Notes under the pieces: generated by a model
The model's input: the letters and a program-made list of their open reading frames with translations, nothing else
What the model was told of the DNA's origin: nothing
The model's database searches: none
Part shown: positions 26,416 through 34,379 of the stretch, piece by piece
Numbering within the stretch: position 1 is the first letter of the stretch
How the letters are laid out: each line of letters opens with the position of its first letter
Assembly (NCBI RefSeq): GCF_000069185.1
Contig: NC_010397.1
Span: 4,712,001 to 4,776,000 of the forward strand
Length of the DNA: 64,000 nucleotides
Direction: 5' to 3'
From: Mycobacteroides abscessus ATCC 19977
GTDB lineage: Bacteria > Actinomycetota > Actinomycetes > Mycobacteriales > Mycobacteriaceae
Program-made: the position numbers and the translations under genes

Positions 26416-27104
26416 ACCCACGTGGGCTGCGCCGTTATGTCGACGACCTGCTCCGGGGGCGCCGACCCAAGTCCTTTCGCCCCGATGATTTTGAGGCGGC
26501 ACAGATCCGTACCGCGATCGAGTTGCGCGCCAGTCGACCCGGTGACGACGCACCCAGCCAGGAGTTCCTCGCCGAGCTAGGGAGACGCCTCGCCGAGCAG
26601 ATCAGCGATACGCCGGTGTCCTCCGCGCCGAGGCGGTGGCAAGCGCCACGGCGAACCGTTCTTGTTGGTACGTCGACCGCAGCAGCAGCGGCCGCGGTCG
26701 CCGTCACCGCGGACCATCTGATGACCCCAACACCGCAGACCGACACCCATCAGGCCCCCGGCGAGATCGTGCCTAATACGGGAAGCTGGCAGCGTGTGGC
26801 GGTCAGCAACGCCGTCCCGGACGGCGGGGTGCATCCCTTCGATCTCGGCTTCGTCAACGGATTCGTACGCCGGGTGGGCGGGCGGGTCGAGGCCGTATCC
26901 GGCGTCTGCACCCACCAGGGATGCAAGCTCTGGTTCGACGGTACGAACAACCGGCTGCAGTGCCCCTGCCACACCACATCGTTCACCACCGACGGACGCG
27001 TGATCACGCACCAGTTGCCCATCGCACCCAAACCGCTGCCCACATTGCAGGTGCGCGAGACCGAGGGGCACATCGAGGTGTTCGCACCCGATCGCCCGGT
27101 CTAG
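26412..27104 (+). CDS. Membrane-anchored Rieske [2Fe-2S] protein, possible redox anti-sigma factor
   Basis: This 230-residue protein has three parts. Residues 1-78 form a charged helical cytoplasmic region (RRYVDDLLRGRRPKSFRPDDFEAAQIRTAIELRA). Residues ~80-102 form a Tat-like, Arg-Arg-preceded membrane segment (RRTVLVGTSTAAAAAAVAV). Residues 120-230 form a Rieske domain with cluster ligands in CTH (Cys166, His168) and CPCH (Cys184, His187) and the extra disulfide cysteines Cys171 and Cys186. It is translationally coupled to the sigma gene. I infer that the N-terminal region may bind the sigma factor while the outer iron-sulfur domain senses redox state. An ordinary electron carrier is the alternative. 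Confidence 0.85.
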   Translation: MNPRGLRRYVDDLLRGRRPKSFRPDDFEAAQIRTAIELRASRPGDDAPSQEFLAELGRRLAEQISDTPVSSAPRRWQAPRRTVLVGTSTAAAAAAVAVTADHLMTPTPQTDTHQAPGEIVPNTGSWQRVAVSNAVPDGGVHPFDLGFVNGFVRRVGGRVEAVSGVCTHQGCKLWFDGTNNRLQCPCHTTSFTTDGRVITHQLPIAPKPLPTLQVRETEGHIEVFAPDRPV

Positions 27105-27179
27105 CGCGACTGTAACCACCGTCCCTATCTCTGTGCGGTAGTTCGCGACTGGCCGCGGACTCGTTCATGGAAGGGCCCC

Positions 27180-27650
27180 ATGTATTTATCTTCGTTGTGC
27201 CACACCGCGCTCGCCGTGACCATACTGATCCCGCTGTCAGCGTGTTCTGGTGGAACAGCCACGACACCTGACGCGCCGCCGTCCATCACTGTGGCATCCG
27301 ATGTCAGTGAGACACCTGGCATGCAAGGTCACGCCATGCCGAAAATGCCGGTCACGACATCGATGCCGACAGCTGCCGGCGCTCCTTCGTTACCGGTTCC
27401 AGCAGGCCCCGCTGTCAACATCGAAAATTTCGCTTTCAGTCCGCCCACCCTGACTGTGCCCGCGGGCACCACCGTCACCTGGACCAACAAAGACGAGGAG
27501 CCACATAACGTGGTCGCCGAGGACGGCGCGTTCCGGTCGCCCGGAATGGATGCCCAGGGCACGTTCTCACATCAATTCACCAAGGCCGGTACCTACACGT
27601 ACGTGTGCGGGATTCACCCGTTCATGAAAGCGACGGTGGTGGTGCGATGA
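27180..27650 (+). CDS. Cupredoxin-domain lipoprotein
   Basis: The 156-residue protein has a lipoprotein signal (ALAVTILIPLSAC, lipidated Cys22) and a Met/His-rich linker (MQGHAMPKMPVTTSMP). The C-terminal type 1 copper domain has ligands His109 (EEPHNVV), Cys143, His146 and Met149 (YVCGIHPFM). It resembles amicyanin/plastocyanin-like proteins and probably acts as an electron carrier or copper-binding protein outside the membrane. It overlaps the metallophosphoesterase gene by 4 bp. AAGGG lies ahead of the ATG at 27180. Confidence 0.87.
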   Translation: MYLSSLCHTALAVTILIPLSACSGGTATTPDAPPSITVASDVSETPGMQGHAMPKMPVTTSMPTAAGAPSLPVPAGPAVNIENFAFSPPTLTVPAGTTVTWTNKDEEPHNVVAEDGAFRSPGMDAQGTFSHQFTKAGTYTYVCGIHPFMKATVVVR

Positions 27651-28579
27651 CGGGGGAACAAGACCCCAACAGCATGTCGCGGCGTGAGCTGATCCGGCAC
27701 ACCGCCTGGTTCGGTGCCGCTGTTGCACTGACAGTGACTGGCGGAGAGGTGATCTCGCATGTGGCGGGCTCCGCCGCGGCGGCCGCTCCTGCGCGCCCCG
27801 CGCTGCGCTTCGCCCAGATCAGTGACAGCCGCCTCGGATTCACCGGCACCGCCAACGCGAACGTGGTCGATTCGTTCGGTCATGCGATCAATCAGATCAA
27901 CAATCTGGGCTACACCCCCGATTTCGTAATCCATACCGGCGATCTCACTCATGTGGCTACCGGCGCGCAGTTCGATCAGGCCAAGCAGATGATGTCCGGA
28001 CTGAGCACTCCACACGTGTTCACCGTGCCGGGAGAACATGATTCAATCGATGATGCCGGACGAAAGTATCGCAGCGTGTTCGGTGGCGGCACCCGCGGCG
28101 ACGGATGGTACAGCTTCGACATCGCCGGCGTGCATGTCATCGCATTGGTCAATACTCTCAACCTGAAGAAGCTAGGGCACCTGGGCAACGATCAGCTGGA
28201 GTTCATTGAAAAGGACCTTGCGCCAGTCTCTTCGGACACACCGATCGTCGTGTTCAGCCACATTCCCCTATTTGCCATGTATCCCGAATGGGGTTGGGGT
28301 ACTGATGATTCCGCGCAGGCGCTGAGCTATATGAAGCGATTCGCTTCAGTGACATGCCTGAACGGCCATGTGCACCAGCTATTCACCAAGACGGAGGGAA
28401 ACATCACCTTCTACAGCGGGACCACCACGGCCTATCCCCTGCCCAAACCCGGCGACGGTCCGGCTCCCAAACCAGTGACCCTGCCCGCAGGGCGATTGCA
28501 CGACAGCCTCGGCATCCGCGAGGTGAGCTACCTGAGGGGCACTCAGCCCCTGGCCCTCAAGGAGGACAGACTGACATGA
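27647..28579 (+). CDS. Tat-exported calcineurin-like metallophosphoesterase
   Basis: The 310-residue protein begins with a twin-arginine signal (SRRELIRHTAWFGAAVALTVTGG). The phosphoesterase motifs follow in order: FAQISDSRLGF, VIHTGDLTHVA, VPGEHDSIDDAG, VFSHIPLF and CLNGHVHQ. In related proteins I would expect DSH in the first motif; here it is DSR, so one metal-ligand histidine appears to be replaced by arginine through a CAC-to-CGC change. The gene is coupled by 4-bp overlaps to the cupredoxin gene before it and the membrane-protein gene after it. The substrate is unknown. Confidence 0.85.
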   Translation: MTGEQDPNSMSRRELIRHTAWFGAAVALTVTGGEVISHVAGSAAAAAPARPALRFAQISDSRLGFTGTANANVVDSFGHAINQINNLGYTPDFVIHTGDLTHVATGAQFDQAKQMMSGLSTPHVFTVPGEHDSIDDAGRKYRSVFGGGTRGDGWYSFDIAGVHVIALVNTLNLKKLGHLGNDQLEFIEKDLAPVSSDTPIVVFSHIPLFAMYPEWGWGTDDSAQALSYMKRFASVTCLNGHVHQLFTKTEGNITFYSGTTTAYPLPKPGDGPAPKPVTLPAGRLHDSLGIREVSYLRGTQPLALKEDRLT

Positions 28580-28989
28580 ACACCGCTTATCGCATCGCTC
28601 TCACGGTATCACTGGCCGTCAGCGGATACACCCACTCACACTTGTATATCGTTGGCTACCAATATATTCCGTCGATCGGTCCCGCCTTCCTGGTTCAGGC
28701 CGGCGCCTTCTTCGCGATGTCCGTCCTGATCATTGTGGGTGCACCGAATTGGATGGTCACGGCAGCGGGCCTGGGCTCGGCCGGCACACTCGTCGCATTC
28801 GCACTGTCGCGCACCATCGGCCTATTCGGTTTCTCCGAACACGGCTGGGATCCAGCTCCGTACGCGATGCTCAGCGTGCTGACAGAACTGGCCGCCGTCG
28901 CCCTGGCGAGTGTCCTACTTGCCAAACACGTACGGCGGCCAGTCCCCGCGACCCCGACGTCCCGGGCGGAGTCGCTACCGCAACAGTGA
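28576..28989 (+). CDS. Four-helix membrane protein
   Basis: The 137-residue protein has four hydrophobic segments, including AYRIALTVSLAVSGYTHSHLY, FLVQAGAFFAMSVLIIVGAP and MLSVLTELAAVALASVLLA, and a short cytoplasmic tail. Two histidines in THSHLY near the first helix could bind metal. It ends the sigma-Rieske-cupredoxin-phosphoesterase run, overlapping the phosphoesterase gene by 4 bp and ending directly against the convergent SDR stop. Its function is unknown. Confidence 0.75.
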   Translation: MNTAYRIALTVSLAVSGYTHSHLYIVGYQYIPSIGPAFLVQAGAFFAMSVLIIVGAPNWMVTAAGLGSAGTLVAFALSRTIGLFGFSEHGWDPAPYAMLSVLTELAAVALASVLLAKHVRRPVPATPTSRAESLPQQ

Positions 28990-29763
28990 CTACTTGGTGG
29001 TGTAGCCGCCGTTGATCAAGATGGTCTGTCCGGTGATCCACCAACCATCGCTGACGAGGAACCTGATGAAGGGGGCGATGTCCTCGATATCGGTGAGTCC
29101 GGTCTTGGAGAACGGCGAGAGTGCCGCGGCCGTCTTGTGGTACGCCACCGCGTCCTCGCCTTCGGCGGGGTAGAAGAACGGCGTGTCCATGGGGCCGGGG
29201 CCCACCGCCGTGACCGAAATGCCACGTTCCCCGTATTCCTTCGAAGCGGCACGGGTGAAGTGTTCGACCGGGGCCTTCGTTCCCGCATAGGCGGCGTAGA
29301 ACGGAGTGTAGGCACCCAGCAGCGATGTCACGAGCGTCACGATCTTGCCGTTGTCGTTGACGTGTTTACCCGCCTCCTTGAGGAACAGGAAGGCCGACTT
29401 GGCGTTGACGGCACTGGCGGAGTCGTACTCCTCCTCGGTGATTTCGGTAAACGGCTTCTTGATGACCTTGCCGACCGTGTTGATGGCGATGTCGGGACGC
29501 CCCACCGCAGCGACGGTATCGGCAAATAGTTTGCTTACCGCATCTCCGGTGGTCAGGTCACCCTGGAATGCGACCGCCTTTGCCCCAGCCGCCTGTACCG
29601 CAGCCACGGTTTCTTCCGCGGCATCCTTGCTGGAAGGACTGTTGTAGTGAATCGCGATCGCCCCGGCCCCGTTCGCGGCGAGATCTCGGGCGATGAGGCC
29701 ACCCAGATTCTTGCCGCCACCTGTGATGAGTACCGTTTTACCATTTAGCGAATGATCTGTCAC
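28990..29763 (-). CDS. SDR-family oxidoreductase
   Basis: This is a 257-residue short-chain dehydrogenase with the variant cofactor motif TGGGKNLGG, NTVGK near residue 93, and the catalytic pair in YAGTKAP after TSLLGAYTPFYAA. The C terminus reads WWITGQTILINGGY. It is divergent from the LysR gene, whose product most likely controls it. The substrate is unknown. Confidence 0.88.
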   Translation of the reverse strand: MTDHSLNGKTVLITGGGKNLGGLIARDLAANGAGAIAIHYNSPSSKDAAEETVAAVQAAGAKAVAFQGDLTTGDAVSKLFADTVAAVGRPDIAINTVGKVIKKPFTEITEEEYDSASAVNAKSAFLFLKEAGKHVNDNGKIVTLVTSLLGAYTPFYAAYAGTKAPVEHFTRAASKEYGERGISVTAVGPGPMDTPFFYPAEGEDAVAYHKTAAALSPFSKTGLTDIEDIAPFIRFLVSDGWWITGQTILINGGYTTK

Positions 29764-29830
29764 TCGAATATCTCCCTTGTTGGTGCGTGACCCCGTCGTG
29801 ACGAGTGGACTACATGGTCGCCCACGTCTC

Positions 29831-29882
29831 CCTACAAAATCGTAGGTTCAGTAAGCACAAGAGAAAACCACATTATTCTTGT
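29831..29882. promoter_or_regulatory. Candidate LysR binding sites
   Basis: Two dyads lie between the divergent SDR and LysR genes: CCTAC-N6-GTAGG at 29831-29846, and ACAAGA-N14-TCTTGT at 29857-29882. The region is distinctly AT-richer than its surroundings, as expected of a shared promoter. Confidence 0.5.
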
Positions 29883-29911
29883 ACAAACACAAGTAGGAGT
29901 TGTTATTGCAG

Positions 29912-30904
29912 ATGAGCGCGACACCCGAGGGCAGTTCGCTAGCCGACTTGCTGGACTCGCGGCGATTGTTTCAGTTCGTCGTCGCCGCAGAAGCGCCGAC
30001 GCTTGCCGCCGCCGCTGCCGACCTCTTCATCACCCAGCAGGCGCTGTCGTCGGCGATACGCCAACTGGAACGCGACCTCGGCGTCGAGCTCTTTTCGCGC
30101 GCACAACGCAGTCTGCAGCTCACCGATGCCGGCCACGAGCTGTACACCGGGGCTAAGCCACTTCTGGCCGGTATACGCGTGTTGGCCAATGCAACCCGCA
30201 ATATTTCGAATCCACAACGGGCCTTCGTCATCGGGCATTCGCCGGCAATCTCCGGCGAGGAGGTCTACCGCATCATCGAGCCGATCGTCGTCGCCGATCC
30301 CACAGCGTCGATCACCGTCCGACAGGTCTTCCCCAGCACGATGCGTGACGGCCTGCTCGACGGCTCGCTTGACCTGGCGCTACGCCGCGGAGTTGATATG
30401 CCCGCCGACCTGGCCACCGACACTCTGCTGTACCAGCCGCTGCGTATCGCCGTCGTGCAATCCCACCCGCTCGCCGCGCAGGATTATGTCGATATCGGCG
30501 AGATCGCCGAGCACCCGATCGTGGTGTGGGCTCCGCCGCGACATTCGTTCTATACAGACTTGCTGGTTTCACATTGTCGCAGAAGCGGTTTCGAACCACG
30601 ACTGCTGATCAATCCGGTGCAGGGCACGCCGCCCCACACGGCGGTGCTTGCGCACCCGGATCATTGCGCGTTCGTCACAGACGATCCGGGAAACGTTTAC
30701 CATCGCAAGGTTCGGGTGATCGAAATCGCCAATCCGCCCTTGGTTCCCGTGCAGGCCGTGTGGTTGCCCCATTCGGTGTCGGCCATCCGCACCAAACTGT
30801 TCGCCGCCGTCCGGGAATCAGGTGTTGTCAGCACACCACCACGGACGGAAGATGGAACTATCCCAGGACGCTCCCATGTCGGATACACATCGGATGTTCA
30901 GTGA
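29912..30904 (+). CDS. LysR-family transcriptional regulator
   Basis: The 330-residue protein has the LysR winged helix (LFQFVVAAEAPTLAAAAADLFITQQALSSAIRQLERDLGVELFSR) and a periplasmic-binding-like effector domain. GGAG lies 12 bp before the ATG at 29912; a TTG at 29900 is less likely. It is divergent from the SDR gene and partly overlaps the next gene, a phosphoribosyltransferase, by 29 bp. Confidence 0.9.
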   Translation: MSATPEGSSLADLLDSRRLFQFVVAAEAPTLAAAAADLFITQQALSSAIRQLERDLGVELFSRAQRSLQLTDAGHELYTGAKPLLAGIRVLANATRNISNPQRAFVIGHSPAISGEEVYRIIEPIVVADPTASITVRQVFPSTMRDGLLDGSLDLALRRGVDMPADLATDTLLYQPLRIAVVQSHPLAAQDYVDIGEIAEHPIVVWAPPRHSFYTDLLVSHCRRSGFEPRLLINPVQGTPPHTAVLAHPDHCAFVTDDPGNVYHRKVRVIEIANPPLVPVQAVWLPHSVSAIRTKLFAAVRESGVVSTPPRTEDGTIPGRSHVGYTSDVQ

Positions 30905-31526
30905 TCGCCAGGACGCCGGCCGCGTACTGGCAGGCATGCTTGCGCCCCGCAAGCTACGCAGCATCGTGGTCCTGGCGCTGCCGCGCGGCGGGATACCGGT
31001 GGGGCGGGAAATCGCGACGGCCCTGAACGCCCCGCTGGCGGTACTGGTCGTGCGCAAGCTCGGAGTGCCCGGACACGAGGAATACGCAATGGGAGCCATC
31101 GCCAGCGGCGGCGAGGTGATCCTGGACGACGACATCGTGCGCAGCATGGGCGTCACCCCGATACAACTCGACGAGGTCACCGATCGCGAACGGCGCGAGC
31201 TGGCCCGCCGCGAGCGTATCTACCTAGCCCACCGCAGCGTCGAGATAAGGGACAAAACAGTCATTTTGGTCGACGACGGCATCGCGACCGGCGCGACGAT
31301 GCGTGTGGCGCTGCTGACCGTCAAGAGGGCATCACCTGCGCGAGTGGTGGCGGCGGTCCCCGTGGCCCCACGATCGGCGGTCGGCCGGTTCGGTTCTCTC
31401 GTGGACGATTTTGTGGTGGCGACGTGCCCGTCCCGGTTTCAAGCGGTGGGCGATGCCTACCGGGACTTTCACCAGATCTCCGACCGGGAAGTCCGGGAGC
31501 TGCTGTCAGCGCCGGTGATCCGATAG
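30876..31526 (+). CDS. Phosphoribosyltransferase-domain protein
   Basis: The 216-residue protein has a type I phosphoribosyltransferase fold with the PRPP-binding motif VILVDDGIATGATM near residue 128 and LPRGGIPVGREIA near residue 40. It belongs to the group of stand-alone actinobacterial phosphoribosyltransferases that includes Rv0571c. The base or acceptor is unknown. The start may be ATG 30876 or ATG 30894 (MFSDRQDAG), and either overlaps the end of the LysR gene. Confidence 0.8.
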   Translation: MSDTHRMFSDRQDAGRVLAGMLAPRKLRSIVVLALPRGGIPVGREIATALNAPLAVLVVRKLGVPGHEEYAMGAIASGGEVILDDDIVRSMGVTPIQLDEVTDRERRELARRERIYLAHRSVEIRDKTVILVDDGIATGATMRVALLTVKRASPARVVAAVPVAPRSAVGRFGSLVDDFVVATCPSRFQAVGDAYRDFHQISDREVRELLSAPVIR

Positions 31527-31560
31527 CACCGCACGTACAGTCAGGCGCCTACGGTGGGGT

Positions 31561-31989
31561 ATGCGTGTACTTGCGGTGACGCCTCTCTATGCCATGTTCC
31601 TTGCCTGGGGCGGCATACATGGCATCGATACACCACGAGCCGTTGCCGGTACCTCCAGTACCGCCGCGACGGAAGTGCCGCCCAGTTCTTTGTCATCAGA
31701 TTTCGAGAACGACCCCCGAATAGTCGACAGCCGTCCCATAACCTTCCAAACCTGGAGCCGCACCCCGAGCGGCGATGCGGTGCTTGTGTACTTCACCACT
31801 GGCACCCCGCAATGCCATGGCGTACACGCGACCGTTCACGAGACCGACGACGCGATTGAAATCGCGTTGCGCGGCGGTACCCCGCCTGATGCTGTCGGCA
31901 AGATGTGCACGATGATCGCAGTACAAGGCAGTCTCCTAGTGCCGCTGGAGAATCCGCTCGCCGAACGGCGTGTACTCAGCGTGGTGTGA
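31561..31989 (+). CDS. Secreted hypothetical protein
   Basis: This 142-residue protein has a short N-terminal hydrophobic segment (AVTPLYAMFLAWGGIHGID) and a low-complexity Ser/Thr/Ala stretch. A compact domain at residues ~57-140 contains two cysteines (TPQCHGVHA and VGKMCTMIA) that could pair. I do not recognise the family by name; similar small secreted proteins with one disulfide are common in mycobacteria. It is not obviously in an operon. Confidence 0.6.
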   Translation: MRVLAVTPLYAMFLAWGGIHGIDTPRAVAGTSSTAATEVPPSSLSSDFENDPRIVDSRPITFQTWSRTPSGDAVLVYFTTGTPQCHGVHATVHETDDAIEIALRGGTPPDAVGKMCTMIAVQGSLLVPLENPLAERRVLSVV

Positions 31990-32061
31990 CGGCGGCACTT
32001 GGCCAGGCAGGGTTCTCGTGTTGTTTCCTGTCCAGCAATGTTCCATGGCTAGCTTCCAGCC

Positions 32062-32721
32062 ATGGACATGGGTCTGGCGCCCGCGGACGTCATGGATCCG
32101 ATGTACTGGCTGGGTGAGGGCGGCCTGTTCGGCGGTGCAGTCCTGGCCGGCGTCATGGTCATCGTTTTTATCGAGACCGGACTACTGTTTCCATTCCTGC
32201 CTGGCGACACCTTGTTGTTCTCAGCAGGACTGATCGCCGCGCAGCCCAATTCTCCGGTCGCCATCCAGGTCCTGGCGCCCTGCGCCGCGCTGGCGGCGCT
32301 GTTGGGCAGCCAATGCGGGTACTTCATCGGACGTCGGCTCGGCCCGGCACTATTCAAGAAGGAAGACGCGCGCTTCTTCAAGCAGCGATATCTGACGGTC
32401 TCCCGCGAGTTCTTCGACAAGCACGGGCCCAAGACACTGCTTATCGCGCAATTCATCGGCGTGGTGCGAACCTTCACTCCCGTCATCGCCGGCATGTCAG
32501 GTATGCGTTACCCAACATTCCTGCTGTACAACGCTATTGGCAGTGCCGCATGGGGCACCGGGCTGACCGTGGTCGGATACTTCCTGGGCAACATCGCATT
32601 CGTTGGCGAGCACCTGGACATCATCATCCTGGTCATCGCCATCTTGTCTACGCTGCCCGCCGCCGCAACGGCAGCAAAGGTGTACCTGGAGAAGCGCCGC
32701 GCTGTCACCGAGAACGGTTGA
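32062..32721 (+). CDS. DedA-family membrane protein
   Basis: The 219-residue integral membrane protein has the DedA/SNARE-associated layout. FIETGLLFPFLPGDTLLFSAGL carries the acidic re-entrant motif, GSQCGYFIGRRLGPALF follows, and FDKHGPKTLLIAQFIGVVRTFTPVIAGMSGMRY is the conserved core with its arginine. DedA proteins act in envelope lipid homeostasis, probably as lipid flippases driven by ion gradients. Its 3' end is convergent with the CGNR gene. Confidence 0.88.
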   Translation: MDMGLAPADVMDPMYWLGEGGLFGGAVLAGVMVIVFIETGLLFPFLPGDTLLFSAGLIAAQPNSPVAIQVLAPCAALAALLGSQCGYFIGRRLGPALFKKEDARFFKQRYLTVSREFFDKHGPKTLLIAQFIGVVRTFTPVIAGMSGMRYPTFLLYNAIGSAAWGTGLTVVGYFLGNIAFVGEHLDIIILVIAILSTLPAAATAAKVYLEKRRAVTENG

Positions 32722-32724
32722 TCA

Positions 32725-33342
32725 TCAGGACCCCGTACTTTGGCGGTCATAGTGTCGCTTGACCCGCGCCCGGTTGCCGCACTTCGGCGTGCACCATTCC
32801 CGCCGCGGATGCTCCTTGACGAAGTAGAGCACACAGCGCGGCGCCAGGCAGGCTCGCAGCTGATGCCGAGGCGGGCCACCGAAGAAGTCGATTGCCTGAC
32901 GCGCGATCAAACCGACGGCCAACCGCGCCTGGGATCCGCGCACCGCCGCCGCTCGGATCGGCTCTCCGTCCGCGGGCCACACCAACTCCGCCCGGGCATC
33001 GGCGAGCGCGTTAATGGTCGCGACAGCCTGCGTGTGGGTCATCCGGGATGTCGCCGGACGTGGATCCTCGGTGATCTCGGCGGCCAAGCTCCGCAGCGCG
33101 TCTCGTAGCGCCCTGAGGTCACGGGCGACAAGTCTCGCGTCCTCCGGAGAGAAGGCGATGGTGTGTGCTCCCGATTCGGCCAAGATCCGGTCCGCCATCG
33201 CCATGAGCCATTCATAGACGGATTCGTCGCTGTCCAGCGCGTCTCGGAGATCTCCCCGCCCGCCGCGAATGGTGTTCATGAGCTCCACGGGAAGCGGTTC
33301 ACCCAATACGGCGGCGATCGTGCCCGCCGTGCTCGTACCCAT
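32725..33342 (-). CDS. CGNR zinc-finger / ABATE-domain protein
   Basis: The 205-residue protein ends in a CGNR zinc finger (RACLAPRCVLYFVKEHPRREWCTPKCGNRARVKRHY) with four cysteines for zinc and basic residues for DNA or RNA binding. An N-terminal ABATE-like helical stress-response domain precedes it. It is likely a transcriptional regulator. The ATG at 33342 has only GGGGG very close upstream, so it may be translated from a leaderless mRNA. Confidence 0.82.
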   Translation of the reverse strand: MGTSTAGTIAAVLGEPLPVELMNTIRGGRGDLRDALDSDESVYEWLMAMADRILAESGAHTIAFSPEDARLVARDLRALRDALRSLAAEITEDPRPATSRMTHTQAVATINALADARAELVWPADGEPIRAAAVRGSQARLAVGLIARQAIDFFGGPPRHQLRACLAPRCVLYFVKEHPRREWCTPKCGNRARVKRHYDRQSTGS

Positions 33343-33360
33343 CCCCCAACTCTAACTTTT

Positions 33361-33431
33361 CTAATGGATAGCGCCAGTTGTAACCATGTGGTCTATCTAA
33401 CAGTGGAGGCGGAAATACCCACTAATGGATA
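33361..33431. repeat. Pair of direct repeats CTAATGGATA
   Basis: CTAATGGATA occurs at 33361-33370 and again at 33422-33431, 61 bp apart, between the divergent CGNR and secreted-protein genes. It could be a regulator site, perhaps for the CGNR protein. Confidence 0.35.
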
Positions 33432-33490
33432 CACGTTGCCGTAAGCGTTAGCACTTCGTTTTGCTCTACCTCATGAAAAAGGAAACTGCC

Positions 33491-33805
33491 ATGTACACCC
33501 CTCGCGCCTCCTTCACTCGATCAGTCATCCGGTCGGCAGTTTCGTTCCTGGTCGCACTCGCCGCGCTCGCCGCCATGGCGGTGGCCTCCTTCACCTCCTC
33601 CGCACAGGCCGCCGCGGCCGGCGGCGGCGGATCGTCGGCATCGGACACTGTGGACAAGTTGCAGGCGCAGGGTTACACGGTCCAGCTGAATGGAATTCCG
33701 ACGGCACCGTTGTCTGAGTGCGTGGTGACGGGGATCGAAGGGCTGCGCGGCGCGACCGCCTTCTCAACGGTGTACGTCGACATCTCGTGCCCCTCGTACA
33801 ACTAA
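33491..33805 (+). CDS. Small secreted protein, two-cysteine family
   Basis: This 104-residue protein has a clear signal peptide (SVIRSAVSFLVALAALAAMAVASFTSSAQA) and a mature domain VDKLQAQGYTVQLNGIPTAPLSECVV...VYVDISCPSYN. The same pattern, a helix ending GYxV, then PxSxC and a final VxxxxC, recurs in the product at 49924-50229, so both belong to one small mycobacterial secreted family of unknown function. I use the ATG at 33491 because AAGGAA lies before it; an ATG at 33473 is possible. A strong hairpin follows the gene. Confidence 0.75.
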   Translation: MYTPRASFTRSVIRSAVSFLVALAALAAMAVASFTSSAQAAAAGGGGSSASDTVDKLQAQGYTVQLNGIPTAPLSECVVTGIEGLRGATAFSTVYVDISCPSYN

Positions 33806-33814
33806 CCCATCTCA

Positions 33815-33864
33815 CGCCAACACGGAGCCGTGCGGCCATGTGACCGCGCGGCTCCGTGTTGGCG
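33815..33864 (+). terminator. Long-stem hairpin terminator
   Basis: Arms of 21 bp with a single mismatch (CGCCAACACGGAGCCG... paired with ...CGGCTCCGTGTTGGCG) enclose an 8-nt loop, 10 bp after the stop of the secreted-protein gene. There is no T-tract, which is common for mycobacterial terminators. Confidence 0.75.
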
Positions 33865-34021
33865 TATTCGACTGTCTTGCAATATCGAACGACTCGCCTG
33901 CCGGATCTATTCCGCACCGGACGGACTGCTTTATCACAGGCATTTACGGATGGCAACAGATGCCACTCGCGTTGTAGGAGGCATCGCAGGAAGATCTTAA
34001 AAGTATTGGAGCACAGACAAA

Positions 34022-34306
34022 ATGACTGCCATCACCGCCAATTCGCAGGCAATCTCCACCAGCGTTCGCCGCGTTGTCGCAGCGGCCGGCATTGGTCTGG
34101 CGATCCTGGTTCCCACCTATGCCGCAATCGAACTGACCACCGCGCCCACGTCTTCCCTGGCCGCGGGCGCCGGCAACAACGGCAACGGGGGCGGCAATCG
34201 GGACCACGCGCGGTTGGGCACCGGCCAGTACACGATGAACAACTCGGGGCCTCAGATGCGCTACACCCCGCCTCCCAGCGGCCAGTACATCGGCGGCATC
34301 AACTAG
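34022..34306 (+). CDS. Small secreted Gly/Asn-rich protein
   Basis: The 94-residue protein has an N-terminal export segment (VRRVVAAAGIGLAILVPTYAAIELTTAPTSSLAAGA). A short mature region rich in Gly, Asn and Pro follows (NNGNGGGNRDHARLGTGQYTMNN, YTPPPSGQYIGGIN). No domain is recognised. The ATG at 34022 is preceded by an AT-rich region with GGAG. It is followed at once by a perfect hairpin terminator, which supports a real single-gene unit. Confidence 0.65.
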   Translation: MTAITANSQAISTSVRRVVAAAGIGLAILVPTYAAIELTTAPTSSLAAGAGNNGNGGGNRDHARLGTGQYTMNNSGPQMRYTPPPSGQYIGGIN

Positions 34307-34316
34307 GGCGGAACAA

Positions 34317-34357
34317 CGAAGGGCTGCTTCCGGATTGGCTTCGGAAGCAGCCCTTCG
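34317..34357 (+). terminator. Perfect hairpin terminator
   Basis: CGAAGGGCTGCTTCCG and CGGAAGCAGCCCTTCG are perfect 16-bp arms around a 9-nt loop, 11 bp after the secreted-protein stop codon. It can also terminate the convergent SDR transcript. Confidence 0.85.
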
Positions 34358-34379
34358 TCTGTGAACGAATACCGAATGC

